15,404 nt of DNA from Bacteroidaceae bacterium (GCA_900772575.1 CAAHEN010000048.1:1-15404); one strand, 5' to 3'; shown: positions 1 through 8,233, numbered from the stretch's first letter. A program made the numbers and translations. The notes: generated by a model from the sequence alone, not told the origin.

Positions 1-1885
1 GGCTGTCGTCGGTGTACCAATTGAAGCCGATGCGCGGACTGACCATAAGCTTGGCAGATGGTGTGTCGCCCACGTGTACGCCAAAGTTGTTCTCGTCGGC
101 GAAAGTGTTGAAGTTGGGGTTCTCCGTCGGGCTGTTGAAGAAAGTTGGGATGTCGAAGCGCAGGCCGTAGGTGAGGTTGAAGTTCTGATCGAGTACCCAC
201 TTGTCCTGGGCGTAGAAACCGAACTGGCCGGCCTTGATGGAGGGCGCATAGCGCAGACTACCCGTGATGTTGGGGTCAGTGTAGGCGAAGTAGAAGTTGC
301 TCGGCTTGTCATCCATGAAGTTCTGTAGGCTGGTGTAGGTCCAGCCGCCGTTGACATTCTGTAGAAAGAGGTTGCGGATTCTGTAGAACTCATTGTGCGT
401 ACCGAAGGTCAGCGTGTGGCGGCCGAGGTAGAGCGACAGGTTATCCTCGATGGAGTAGACGTCCTGGTCGAGCTCATTGGCACCCGACGAATACTCTGTA
501 CCAATATAGACCGTATTGTTGGTCTTGCCGTCGGCGCCTTTGACATTGTTCACGGTTACAGATGGGCCTTGGTAGGGCACATCGCGCTTGTCGCGGACGA
601 TGCTGACCGAACCGCGGAACTCGTTGTAGACATTGTCTGCCAAGTGCGAGTTGAGCTCGGCTACGATGGAGTTGGTCTTGTTGTTGTAGCGGAATCCCGA
701 GTTGGCGAAATAATAAGTCTTTGAGCCTGATCCCCAGACATCCTTATAAGAGTCGTTGTGCTGGAAGCGGATGGCCAGTTTGTGCTTGTCGCTGATGTTC
801 CAGTCTACACGGGCCATGAAGTTGAAGGCGCGGTTGGTGATGTCGCGTGAACCGAAGTTGTCCGTCAGTCCACCGGTGAGACGGTTGTACTGGTCGATGA
901 TCTGCTGTGCCGTCTCAGCGGTGATATAACTGTCGCTGAAGCCGGGGTAATAGCTGGAGGGATAGGTTTCGCGGTGGCCTTCGGCACTGACGAAATAGAA
1001 GAGTTTGTCCTTGATGATGGCACCGCCAAGCGTACCGCCGAAGGTTCGCTCGTTCTGTTTGCTGAGCGGATCTTTCATATAGTCGCGTGCGGCATTGTAT
1101 TTGCCATACATCTTCTGGTTGTTGTAGTAGGCGTAGGCCGTGCCGTGCGTTGTGTTGGTACCCTGCTTGGTGATGGCGTTGATGCCACCTCCGGTGAAGC
1201 CGCCTTGGCGTACGTCGTAGGGGGCCACGACGACCTGTATCTCCTGAATGGCATCCATTGAGATGGGGTTGGAGCCAGTCTGGGCACCGTTGGTGGCGCC
1301 GGCAGAGAGGCCGAATACGTCGTTGGCTACCGTACCGTCGATTTGGAAACTGTTGTAGCGGTTGTTCGTTCCGGCGATGGTGATGCCGCCGTTCTTAGAA
1401 CTGAGCGCCATTGGTGTGTTGCGCACAATGTCCTGTATGGAGCGGTCTATGGTCGGTGTGGAGGTGATGGCTTGGAGCGAGAAGTTCTTGGCGCCTCCTC
1501 CCTTGGGCTTGGCTGTTGCGGTGATTGTGGCTTCTCCGAGTGTGGTCTCGCTCTCCTTGAGAACGACGTTGACAGGCAGGGCATTGCCGAGCTCGAGATA
1601 GAGCTTGTCGTACGTGCGGGTACCGAAACCAATGTAGCTCACGGTGACGGTGTACGGGCCACCGGTGCGCATACCTTGGATAACGAAGCGACCGTCTGTG
1701 TTGGTGACGGCGCGATAGCGCGTACCCGATGGTGTGTGCAGCGCTGTCACAGCGGCGCCGACGATGGGGTGGTTGCTTTCATCTACCACGCTGCCGTTGA
1801 TAGCAGATGTGGTGACCTGGGCGTGTGCGCAGACGGCGAAAGCCGGTGTCAGCGCGGCCAACAGGAGTTTTGAATGATGTGCCAT
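1..1885 (-). CDS. Oar-like TonB-dependent outer-membrane receptor, N-terminal part (3' end beyond window)
   Basis: The frame is open from an ATG at 1885 to the left edge, giving the first 628 residues; the C-terminal barrel is outside the window. The start MAHHSKLLLAALTPAFAVCA is a signal peptide with likely cleavage at AHA|Q (22/23). Residues about 25-115 form a carboxypeptidase-regulatory-like beta-sandwich (INGSVVDESNHPIVGAAVTA, then YTVTVSYIGF). A TonB plug follows (about 125-240, with IQEIQVVVAPYDVRQGGFTG), then beta-barrel strands. Absence of SusC motifs and the GG-rich plug end fit the Oar family, usually about 1,050 residues, so over half is visible. The protein should sit in the outer membrane and take up an unidentified substrate with TonB energy. 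It starts 54 nt after the phosphodiesterase gene with no good promoter between, so the two are probably co-transcribed. Family assignment is firm; substrate is unknown. Confidence 0.9.
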   Translation of the reverse strand, partial: MAHHSKLLLAALTPAFAVCAHAQVTTSAINGSVVDESNHPIVGAAVTALHTPSGTRYRAVTNTDGRFVIQGMRTGGPYTVTVSYIGFGTRTYDKLYLELGNALPVNVVLKESETTLGEATITATAKPKGGGAKNFSLQAITSTPTIDRSIQDIVRNTPMALSSKNGGITIAGTNNRYNSFQIDGTVANDVFGLSAGATNGAQTGSNPISMDAIQEIQVVVAPYDVRQGGFTGGGINAITKQGTNTTHGTAYAYYNNQKMYGKYNAARDYMKDPLSKQNERTFGGTLGGAIIKDKLFYFVSAEGHRETYPSSYYPGFSDSYITAETAQQIIDQYNRLTGGLTDNFGSRDITNRAFNFMARVDWNISDKHKLAIRFQHNDSYKDVWGSGSKTYYFANSGFRYNNKTNSIVAELNSHLADNVYNEFRGSVSIVRDKRDVPYQGPSVTVNNVKGADGKTNNTVYIGTEYSSGANELDQDVYSIEDNLSLYLGRHTLTFGTHNEFYRIRNLFLQNVNGGWTYTSLQNFMDDKPSNFYFAYTDPNITGSLRYAPSIKAGQFGFYAQDKWVLDQNFNLTYGLRFDIPTFFNSPTENPNFNTFADENNFGVHVGDTPSAKLMVSPRIGFNWYTDDS

Positions 1886-1939
1886 AAAACTTTTATTTGG
1901 TTGAAAGTTACGATTCTGAGTGTATAGGGGTGATGTGCC

Positions 1940-3139
1940 TTACGGGCGAACCAGCATATCGTTGACGCCGTCAAGACTGCCGTCGGTCTTGGCTGGCGCG
2001 ACACCGGCGAGGCGGCAGAGCAGGCTGTAGATATCGACATTGGCAAACGTGGCCGGTTTGGCATAGCCTCGTTTGAAATCTGGTCCGACGGCGCGGAACA
2101 TGACATGCATGTCTGCGTATGCGGGGGCGTAACCGTGTGTCCCCTTATAGTGTGGCGCCCGGTCGCCGATGTTCCAGCCCAGGTCAGGGACGATGACCAC
2201 GTCGCCCACGTTGGCGTTGCTGCCGTAATGGAGATGGCTGGGGACGTCGGCCTTGAGATAAGCCCGTATGTGGGGCACGCCGGACAGGGCGCTGACGACT
2301 TTGCCGGCATAGCCCTTGCGTGTATAGACTAGTGTCGGGATACCATAGTCGATGCGCTCCACCCAGGCCTTGTCGAGACGTGCGGCTATGGGCACCATGC
2401 GCTCCGCACTTATGGCTGTCATGCCGTGGTCACCGGTGACGATGAAGTTGATGCTGTCGGCGATGGGGAGTGCGCACAGGCCTTCGTAGAGTTGCTCCAT
2501 CAACACGTCCATGCTCTCGACAGAGCGGCGCGTTTCCGGTGATTGTGGCCCATAGGTGTGTCCGCTGTGATCCGGCTCTTCGAAATAAGCCATGACCAGT
2601 TGTGGCCGTTCAGCCTCTGGCAGGCTGAGCAGGCGGAGTACCTCGGCGATGCGGGCGGCGAACGTCAGTAGTGGACGTTGCTCGTAGTCCTTATAGTAGG
2701 TCGGGTATTTCCCGTTGACAGCCACGTCCGATCCCGGCCAATAGACAACGCCTGTGCGCAGTCCCTGTCGGGACAGAGTCTGCCAGATGGGTTCACCGCC
2801 CCAGAAGCGTGGATCTTGCTTTGTGCGCTTGTCGCTGAGGCTGAAGACGAGGCCTGTAGCCTTGTCCGTGAATCGGTTGGCGATGATGCCGTGGTGGTCA
2901 GGGACTAGGCCTGTGGCCAAGGTATAATGGTTGGGGAATGTCGATGAAGGAAACGAGGGACGCATCTCAGCGCTTACGCCTTCGTGGCCCATTTGGCTGA
3001 AAAATGGGGTGTTGTAAGCCTGTGCATAGTCATAGCGGCAACCGTCGAGCGACACAATGACTGTGTATCTGTTGGCAACCCCGTGTGCAGCCAAGAGAAT
3101 GAATGTGAGGATGTAAAAGAAGCGATGTAGCCTTTGCAT
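1940..3139 (-). CDS. Secreted type I phosphodiesterase/nucleotide pyrophosphatase (ENPP-like)
   Basis: The 399-residue protein begins with a signal peptide (MQRLHRFFYILTFILLAAHG). Alkaline-phosphatase-superfamily ENPP residues are all present: D32 in VSLDGCRYDY, nucleophile T67 in SSTFPNHYTLATG, D190 and H194 in DHSGHTYGP, D237/H238 in TGDHGM, and H335 in KGTHGYAP. These bind two zinc ions and the nucleophile, so an active enzyme that hydrolyses phosphodiester or pyrophosphate bonds in the periplasm or at the surface is likely; the substrate (nucleotides, sugar nucleotides, or lipid head groups) cannot be told. The frame is open to an in-frame ATG at 3163, but a TACCTTTG -7 box lies at 3172-3165, so transcription should begin near 3160 and that ATG would not be on the message. 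I therefore choose the ATG at 3139, which also gives the better signal peptide. The Oar-like receptor follows 54 nt downstream. Confidence 0.92.
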   Translation of the reverse strand: MQRLHRFFYILTFILLAAHGVANRYTVIVSLDGCRYDYAQAYNTPFFSQMGHEGVSAEMRPSFPSSTFPNHYTLATGLVPDHHGIIANRFTDKATGLVFSLSDKRTKQDPRFWGGEPIWQTLSRQGLRTGVVYWPGSDVAVNGKYPTYYKDYEQRPLLTFAARIAEVLRLLSLPEAERPQLVMAYFEEPDHSGHTYGPQSPETRRSVESMDVLMEQLYEGLCALPIADSINFIVTGDHGMTAISAERMVPIAARLDKAWVERIDYGIPTLVYTRKGYAGKVVSALSGVPHIRAYLKADVPSHLHYGSNANVGDVVIVPDLGWNIGDRAPHYKGTHGYAPAYADMHVMFRAVGPDFKRGYAKPATFANVDIYSLLCRLAGVAPAKTDGSLDGVNDMLVRP

Positions 3140-3164
3140 GTTTGATGTGCTTTGGTTCCGCATG

Positions 3165-3172
3165 CAAAGGTA
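3165..3172 (-). promoter_or_regulatory. -7 promoter element of the phosphodiesterase gene
   Basis: TACCTTTG on the minus strand matches the Bacteroidetes TAnnTTTG -7 consensus. No good TTG is found 19-21 nt upstream, so this is a weaker or regulated promoter. It lies about 25 nt before the chosen ATG at 3139 and overlaps the region of the alternative upstream ATG at 3163. Confidence 0.6.
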
Positions 3173-3261
3173 CGCAAAAACTTCCCATTAAATATTACGG
3201 TCTTGTGAATATTGGGTGACGGATGAAGCGGTACGGGGGTACATGTGGTGAGTGCAGAGGG

Positions 3262-4530
3262 TCAGAAACTGATGGCGAATGCCCCACCGAGGGTCAGAAA
3301 ATTCATGTATTCATGGCTACCGCTGCTGTGTGAGGGCAGGAGGTCGTAGTCAATGAAGAAGCGCATGTTGTAGTGGTCTGTGGCGCGGAAATTGAGTGAT
3401 AGGCCAGTTCCCAGTCCGATGGCGTCGCGCGCACCGACTGTCCGGTCTTTGAGTTCAAGCCGGGGGTAGTGTGTCCACTGGGCCAGCAGTTTAGTGCCCG
3501 CACTCCAGCGTATGGAAAGCGGCAGGTTGAAGTAGCCGCCCGCCGCCAGTCGCAAGTGGTCGAATGTGTTGTCGGCGGCCTCGTTGCCATTGACGATGAT
3601 GGCCGTGGTGGTGGCTGTGAAGCGTCCGCCGATACCGACGTAAGGTGTGGCGAACCATGCGCCTTCGATACCAGCCGTGCTGCCCGATGCCGTGGCGAAG
3701 GCGGTCTGTGGGTCGATGTCATAACCGCTCAGGGGCAGGTTGCTGCCAAGGTAGAGACTGAGAAAAGAGGGGCTGCGGTCATTTTGTAGATCTGTAGTTG
3801 TAAGGGCGTCGGGGTTGATGCCGCGTTCTTTGAAGATGAGGTCGGCTAGATAATAGCCCAGCTCCGTCGACAGAATACCGATGCCCGCTCCAGTCATGAC
3901 GTCGCTTAGCCAGTGTTTGTTGTTGGCCATGCGCATCAGGCCGGTGGCTGCCGCAGTGGTGTAGGCGCTGATGCCGATCCACGGGCTGCGGTGTCCGTAC
4001 TCCTTGGTCAGCATGGTGGCAGTCATGAAAGCCGTGGCCGTGTGGCCAGAGGGAAACGAGTGGGTGTTTGAGCCATCGGGGCGCATGACATGGGTGGTCT
4101 GCTTGAGCGTGTTGACCGTGGCCCCCATGAGCAGTGCCGCCGCCGCGTCGGAGACAAGCATGCGTCCCCATGAGCTGCGGCCTTCGACACCGGCCGCCTT
4201 GAGCGTCAGCATCAGTGCGGCAGGAGCATATTGCAGGTAGTTGTCGGCGTGCCGGCTGAAGCGTGGCAGATAGTCGTTGCGCAGGCTGCGGAAGTGATCG
4301 TCCTCACTCTTGACCAGCAGGCCTCCAGCTATGAGTGGGACGCCGATATAGGTCACACGGTAGAGGCGTGAGGTGCTGAGGTCGTCAAGTGTCCGGGCCA
4401 GACGCGGCAGTTGCATGGCGGTATCGGCCTGCAAGCTGTCGGTGGGGATAGTGTCGCAAACTGTGTCGGCGGCTTGGGTGTTGTAAGAGAAGAGCAGTGC
4501 GGCCAGTGTGGTGGTGAGAATGCGTTTCAT
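3262..4530 (-). CDS. Secreted PAP2-family phosphatase with C-terminal beta-barrel-like domain
   Basis: The 422-residue protein starts with a signal peptide (MKRILTTTLAALLFSYNTQA, cleavage about residue 21). The PAP2 acid-phosphatase signature is complete: K143-x6-R150-P151, P160-SGH163, and R200-x5-H206-x3-D210, which supply phosphate binding and the two catalytic histidines. Residues about 250-422 are unlike PAP2: alternating hydrophobic/polar strands rich in G, Y and T, ending in a terminal Phe (GGAFAISF), typical of a small outer-membrane barrel. I infer a phosphatase acting on a lipid phosphate, lipid A phosphate or polyprenyl pyrophosphate, perhaps at the outer membrane. The frame stays open upstream to 4824, but that part overlaps the kinase gene in another frame; the ATG at 4530 follows a promoter at 4575-4568 and opens the signal peptide. 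The kinase gene ends 73 nt upstream, and the promoter carries a putative response-regulator site. Confidence 0.9.
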   Translation of the reverse strand: MKRILTTTLAALLFSYNTQAADTVCDTIPTDSLQADTAMQLPRLARTLDDLSTSRLYRVTYIGVPLIAGGLLVKSEDDHFRSLRNDYLPRFSRHADNYLQYAPAALMLTLKAAGVEGRSSWGRMLVSDAAAALLMGATVNTLKQTTHVMRPDGSNTHSFPSGHTATAFMTATMLTKEYGHRSPWIGISAYTTAAATGLMRMANNKHWLSDVMTGAGIGILSTELGYYLADLIFKERGINPDALTTTDLQNDRSPSFLSLYLGSNLPLSGYDIDPQTAFATASGSTAGIEGAWFATPYVGIGGRFTATTTAIIVNGNEAADNTFDHLRLAAGGYFNLPLSIRWSAGTKLLAQWTHYPRLELKDRTVGARDAIGLGTGLSLNFRATDHYNMRFFIDYDLLPSHSSGSHEYMNFLTLGGAFAISF

Positions 4531-4567
4531 ACCGTGATGCAAATTCCCTGAGTGATGTTTGTCGTGG

Positions 4568-4599
4568 CAAAAGTAGGCTGGAATTTTGTCGAAACTTTG
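4568..4599 (-). promoter_or_regulatory. PAP2 promoter with 11-nt-spaced direct repeat (candidate response-regulator box)
   Basis: On the minus strand the half-sites CAAAGTTTC (from 4599) and CAAAATTCC (from 4588) start 11 nt apart, followed by CAGCC and a TACTTTTG -7 box (4575-4568). The second half-site begins 13 nt before the -7 box, where a -33 element would be, and no usual TTG is present, suggesting an activator-dependent promoter. The block starts 4 nt after the kinase stop codon. A near copy lies upstream of the tolC-like gene. Confidence 0.65.
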
Positions 4600-4603
4600 G
4601 AGC

Positions 4604-5698
4604 TCAGCTTTCCGGTGCATTTTGTGTGGCCGACCGGACGAAGCTGACGCAGAACTGGTGGTGCCCGCTGTGGAAACTGTAACTGATGCACCAGCCGTGG
4701 TAGTCGCAGACGGCTTTGACAATGGCCAGCCCCAGCCCGTTGCCGGCTGTTTGCTCTGTCGGGCGGTAGAAACGGTCGAAAATGCGGGTGGTGTCGAGTG
4801 GCGGTTCATCAGAAGTGTTGTCAATGGTCATTTCCGTACCGGTCAGGGTTAGGCGAACCGTGCCGCCAGGCCTGTTGTGCCTGATGGCGTTGACCACGAG
4901 GTTGCTGACCATGCTCTCGAGTAGGGCGCTGTTGGCGTGTAGCGGAAATTCTGGCACCTTGATGTCAATTTGGAGTGCGACGTCTGTGGCCAGGCTGTCG
5001 AGGTAGAGGTGAAGGTGATCGATGGTCGTCACGAGGTCTACCTGTGCAGTGCGACGAAATTGTCGGTTCTCCATTTTGGCAAGCAGAAGCAGGTTGCGGT
5101 TCAGCCGGGACAGGCGGCGGCTCATGGCATAGAGATCCTGTATGATAGCGGCCTGCTGCTCGCTGAGTTCGGATTGCTGGAGCAGAAGGTCTAGCTTGCT
5201 CTGGAAGACAGCCAGTGGGGTCTGCAGCTCGTGTGACGCGTTTTCAGTGAATTCTTTTTGTAGGCGATAGCTGTGCCTGCTGTTGCGCATCAGCCTGTCG
5301 AGGGCGTCATTGAGACGGCGGAACTCGCTGACGTCTGTCTCTGGCAAGTCGGCGTTGCGGTCGTCTTCGAGGCGGAAACTCTCGATGGCGGCCAGCGTCT
5401 TGTCGAAGGGGTGCCAGAGCCGGCGTGAGATGAAGCCTGCCGTCACGACGATAGCGACGCCCATCAGTGTGACGATGAGCACGAACTGGAGCATGATGCC
5501 CTTGATGATGTCGGTCTCAAAGTCAAGCGCCGGCAATGGGCGGCCTTGGCCGACGGCTTCAATGATGTCAGCCATGTCTTCGGCATAGAAGTTCTTTGTC
5601 AGAAAGTAGAATGCCGGCATGGCGAGCAGCAGAAGCGCACACATGCAGCCAATGAAGCGGGTGAGCGATTTGCGGTTCAGGCTCTGTTCGTGTCTCAT
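4604..5698 (-). CDS. Sensor histidine kinase of an OmpR-type two-component system
   Basis: The 364-residue kinase has transmembrane helix 1 at about 15-34, a periplasmic loop of only about 32 residues (35-66), helix 2 at about 67-90, a HAMP-like linker (about 91-140), a HisKA dimerisation domain with phospho-acceptor H156 in ENASHELQTPLAV, and a HATPase_c domain with N-box LVVNAIRHN (267-275), F-box IFDRFYRP (306-313) and G-box GNGLGLAIV (319-327). The first glycine-rich motif is reduced to IDNTSDEP, an odd but probably tolerated feature. The loop is strikingly acidic (seven Asp/Glu), recalling PmrB-type sensors of cations or cationic peptides; that comparison is inference. The ATG overlaps the TGA of the response regulator by 4 nt, so translation is probably coupled. 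Confidence 0.95.
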   Translation of the reverse strand: MRHEQSLNRKSLTRFIGCMCALLLLAMPAFYFLTKNFYAEDMADIIEAVGQGRPLPALDFETDIIKGIMLQFVLIVTLMGVAIVVTAGFISRRLWHPFDKTLAAIESFRLEDDRNADLPETDVSEFRRLNDALDRLMRNSRHSYRLQKEFTENASHELQTPLAVFQSKLDLLLQQSELSEQQAAIIQDLYAMSRRLSRLNRNLLLLAKMENRQFRRTAQVDLVTTIDHLHLYLDSLATDVALQIDIKVPEFPLHANSALLESMVSNLVVNAIRHNRPGGTVRLTLTGTEMTIDNTSDEPPLDTTRIFDRFYRPTEQTAGNGLGLAIVKAVCDYHGWCISYSFHSGHHQFCVSFVRSATQNAPES

Positions 5699-6372
5699 TG
5701 CTCAATCCATTTGTATCCTGTGCCATAGACATTCTTGATGCAGTCTGTACAGCCGGCGGCGGCCAGTTTGGCTTTCAGGTTCTTGATGTGGGTGTAGACG
5801 AAATCGTGGCTGTCCATCATGTCAGCCATGTCACCACTGAGGTGCTCAGCCATGGCGCTCTTCGAGATGACACGGCCCTTGTTGCTGATGAAGAAGAGCA
5901 GCAGTTCATATTCCGACTTGGTCAGGTCGATGTGCTGTCCGCCTGCTGTGACAGCCTTGTCCGGAAGGCTGATGCTGATGCCATCGGTCTCAATGGTATT
6001 GAGCGCGGCAAATTCGCGACGCCGGATAATGGCATAGACCCGCATGCCCAATTCGGCGAGGTTGAATGGCTTTGCCAGATAATCGTCGGCTCCGATACTG
6101 AGGCCTTGTAGCTTGTCGTCGATAGCGTCTTTGGCCGAGACAATGATGACGCCGACTGGGTTACGCCGTTGGCGTATCTCGCGCAGGATATCGAGCCCGT
6201 TACCGCCGGGCAGCATGCGGTCGAGTATGATGCAGTCGTACTCATAAATGCCCGTCTTCATCTTAGCGTCGGCGTAGGTGAAGGCCTGCTCGCAGCGGTA
6301 GTGTTCGCCGCTGAGGTAGCTGACGATGCTGTCGGAGAGCCGGCGTTCGTCTTCGATGATGAGTATTTTCAT
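5695..6372 (-). CDS. OmpR/PhoB-family response regulator
   Basis: The 225-residue protein has a receiver domain (1-about 118) with acidic pocket E7-D8-E9, phospho-acceptor D51 in CIILDRMLPGGNGLD, S79 in the Thr/Ser switch position, and K101 in DDYLAKPF. The C-terminal winged-helix DNA-binding domain (about 130-225) has the expected DLTKSEYELLLFF, the recognition helix region SHDFVYTHIKNLKAKL, and the terminal wing VYGTGYKW. Regulators of this family bind direct repeats with about 11-nt period; two such repeats occur in this window, upstream of the PAP2 gene and the tolC-like gene, and I infer they are its targets. It starts 36 nt after the EamA gene, with which it is probably co-transcribed, and overlaps its kinase by 4 nt. 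Confidence 0.96.
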   Translation of the reverse strand: MKILIIEDERRLSDSIVSYLSGEHYRCEQAFTYADAKMKTGIYEYDCIILDRMLPGGNGLDILREIRQRRNPVGVIIVSAKDAIDDKLQGLSIGADDYLAKPFNLAELGMRVYAIIRRREFAALNTIETDGISISLPDKAVTAGGQHIDLTKSEYELLLFFISNKGRVISKSAMAEHLSGDMADMMDSHDFVYTHIKNLKAKLAAAGCTDCIKNVYGTGYKWIEQ

Positions 6373-6408
6373 GGATCGGTCGTATATTTATGGTGTGGCT
6401 GTTGCACT

Positions 6409-6825
6409 TCACTTGATGAGCATGACAATGCTGCCGGCTGTGATGAGCAGGGCGCCGGTGACCGTGCGGGCACTGACCGGTTCGTGGAGAATCAGAAAGG
6501 AGAGGGCGATGGTGAACACGACGCTCAGTTTGTCGATTGGCGCCACACGGCTGACGTCGCCAAGTTGCAGCGCTTTGAAATAGAAAAGCCATGACAGTCC
6601 TGTTGCCGCGCCTGAGAGAATCAGAAACAGCCAAGTGTGACCGGGTATCTGCCGCAAGCCCGACGCGTGCTGTCCCGTCAGGGCGATGCCCCATGTCAGG
6701 AGCAGAATGACGGTAGTGCGTATGGCGGTGGCCAGGTCTGAGTCGACATGCTTGACCCCAATCTTGGCGAAAATGGCGGTCAGTGCGGCGAACAGGGCCG
6801 ACAGGAGTGCATAGTATTTCCACAT
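6409..6825 (-). CDS. Small EamA-family (DMT superfamily) transporter
   Basis: The 138-residue protein consists of a single EamA domain with about five hydrophobic helices (about 5-22, 32-50, 63-83, 97-113, 119-137) and ends ITAGSIVMLIK. One-domain EamA proteins of this size (about 137-140 residues) are common and are thought to work as dimers in the inner membrane; the substrate is unknown. The stretch LQLGDVSRVAPIDKLSVVFT (88-106) is characteristic of the family. The frame remains open to an ATG at 6897, but that codon lies only 1 nt after a TAACTTTG -7 box, so it would be at or before the transcript start; MWKYYALLSAL at 6825 is the better start. The response regulator follows after 36 nt, making it the first gene of the two-component operon. 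Confidence 0.88.
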   Translation of the reverse strand: MWKYYALLSALFAALTAIFAKIGVKHVDSDLATAIRTTVILLLTWGIALTGQHASGLRQIPGHTWLFLILSGAATGLSWLFYFKALQLGDVSRVAPIDKLSVVFTIALSFLILHEPVSARTVTGALLITAGSIVMLIK

Positions 6826-6898
6826 GAAGTCTTTGATAGTTGGAAATCCGACGGTGTGGTCTGGTGCCGGTTGGGCTTCGACCGTGCCGTCGGACATG

Positions 6899-6929
6899 CA
6901 AAGTTACACTTTAGTTCGGTCCGTCTCAA
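6899..6929 (-). promoter_or_regulatory. Promoter of the EamA-regulator-kinase operon
   Basis: On the minus strand a TTG (6929-6927) is separated by exactly 20 nt from TAACTTTG (6906-6899), a full Bacteroidetes -33/-7 pair. It lies inside the 3' end of the RND gene remnant; its TAA is the stop codon of the restored RND frame. The two-component operon therefore has its own promoter independent of the broken efflux operon. Confidence 0.7.
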
Positions 6930-8190
6930 CAACAGGTAGCCCAGATTGGTGCTTGGGGAGGTAGATGAGGCGCATCAGGAACGGGAGAACCAGGAGCAAG
7001 AGTGGCAGGCCGGCCACGAATCCCCCGATGACAGCCACGGGGTTGTTGCATCTGTGCGCCGAGTCCGATGCCTAGGGCCAGCGGCATGAGGGCCAGCACA
7101 GCTCCGATGGCAGTCATCAGCTTGGGGCGGATGCGCAGGGCGATGGCATAGTCGACACTCTCGGCTACGCTTCCACCGGCGCGGCGGTTCATGCGATATT
7201 GCCAGACGGTGAAAATGGCATTCTCAGCGATGATGCCTACTACCATGATGAGGCCCGTGTAACTGCTGACATTGAGCGGAACCCCGGTCGCCCACAAGGC
7301 GATGAGGCAGCCGCACAACCCCATTACCGAAACAAAGAGCACGACCAGTGAGATGCGCCACTCGCGGAAGAGAAACATCAGTACGGCGAAGACGAGCAGT
7401 ACGGCAAGTGAGAGAATCATGAGCAGTTCGCTGAACGACTGCTGCTGTTCGGCATAGGCGCCGCCGAAATCAATACTGTAGCCGGTGGGCAGTTCGAGCT
7501 TGGTGCCGAGTTCATGACGCAGATCAGCCATGGCAGATCCCAGGTCGCGGTTGTCGAGGCGGGCTGTCAGTGTGATGTCGCTTTTCAGGTTCTCACGCCA
7601 CTGCTCGATTTCGCCGGGTACGACGTGCACGTCGCAGAAGAAGCTGAGCGGCCGTGTCGAGCCATCGGGGAGGAAGATGGGCACGTTGCGCAGGCGCTCC
7701 GGGCTGTTGGGCTTGAAGTCGGTGAAGCGGAGCAGGATGCGGCGCATTTGCTCACCGTCTTGCAGTGAGCCTATCTGTAGTCCTCCGGTCATGGCTGCCT
7801 GGGCTGGATTGGGCTCGACGATGTTGTTGGGTTGGCAGAGCGGTGTGCCGCCAGTCTGCGCTGTCAGCTGGTCACTGAAGTCCGCTGGACTGATGCCGAA
7901 GCGCTGGAGCACGTCTGTGTGTGGCGTGAACACGAGAGAGGCACCGGCGGGCACTAGGCCGTTGTCGATGTCGACCACGCCAGGTACAGCCTTCATCAGC
8001 GTTTCGGCACGTGCGGCGAGCCGTTGCAGGGTGGGGTAGTCGTCACCGTAGATTTTCACCTCCACGGGCTTGGCCGTACTCATCAAGTCGCCGAGCAGGT
8101 CGCTGATGCGCTGTCCGAAGTCGATGGTCATCGCGGGGACGGCAGCTGTCAGGTCGCGGCGTAGGTCACTGATCACCTCGGGCGTTATAG
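6904..8190 (-). pseudogene. RND efflux permease remnant (C-terminal half, frameshifted)
   Basis: About 425 residues match the C-terminal half of an RND inner-membrane pump: the second porter region (ISDLLGDLMSTAKPVEVKIYGDD, then a long periplasmic section) followed by transmembrane helices (FSELLMILSLAVLLVFAVLM; LVVLFVSVMGLCGCLIALWA; YTGLIMVVGIIAENAIF; PKLMTAIGAVLALMPLALGI). A full pump has over 1,000 residues, so the first half is missing. Near 7045 the frame changes after GLGAQMQQP; the continuation VAVIGGFVAGLPLLLLVLPF and the end LPKHQSGLPVVETDRTKV are in another frame, stopping at 6904. A 5-nt deletion between P and VAVIGG explains this against the usual PLAxAVIGG. The left end fuses directly to tolC-like sequence; the exact junction is uncertain by tens of nt. 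A working pump is not possible from this remnant. Confidence 0.85.
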
Positions 8191-8233
8191 CTGTCGAGCT
8201 GCCGTTTGAGACTGGCGTCACGCTCTGTGGCAG

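Noticed and set aside
4531..4824. N-terminal extension of the PAP2 protein by 98 residues
   Set aside because: The extension overlaps the kinase gene out of frame, has low-complexity composition, and lies upstream of the promoter and the signal peptide.
8219..8221. GTG start for the RND remnant as a self-standing gene
   Set aside because: The codon lies in tolC-derived sequence right of the fusion point; the open frame there is accidental and the product would lack half the pump.
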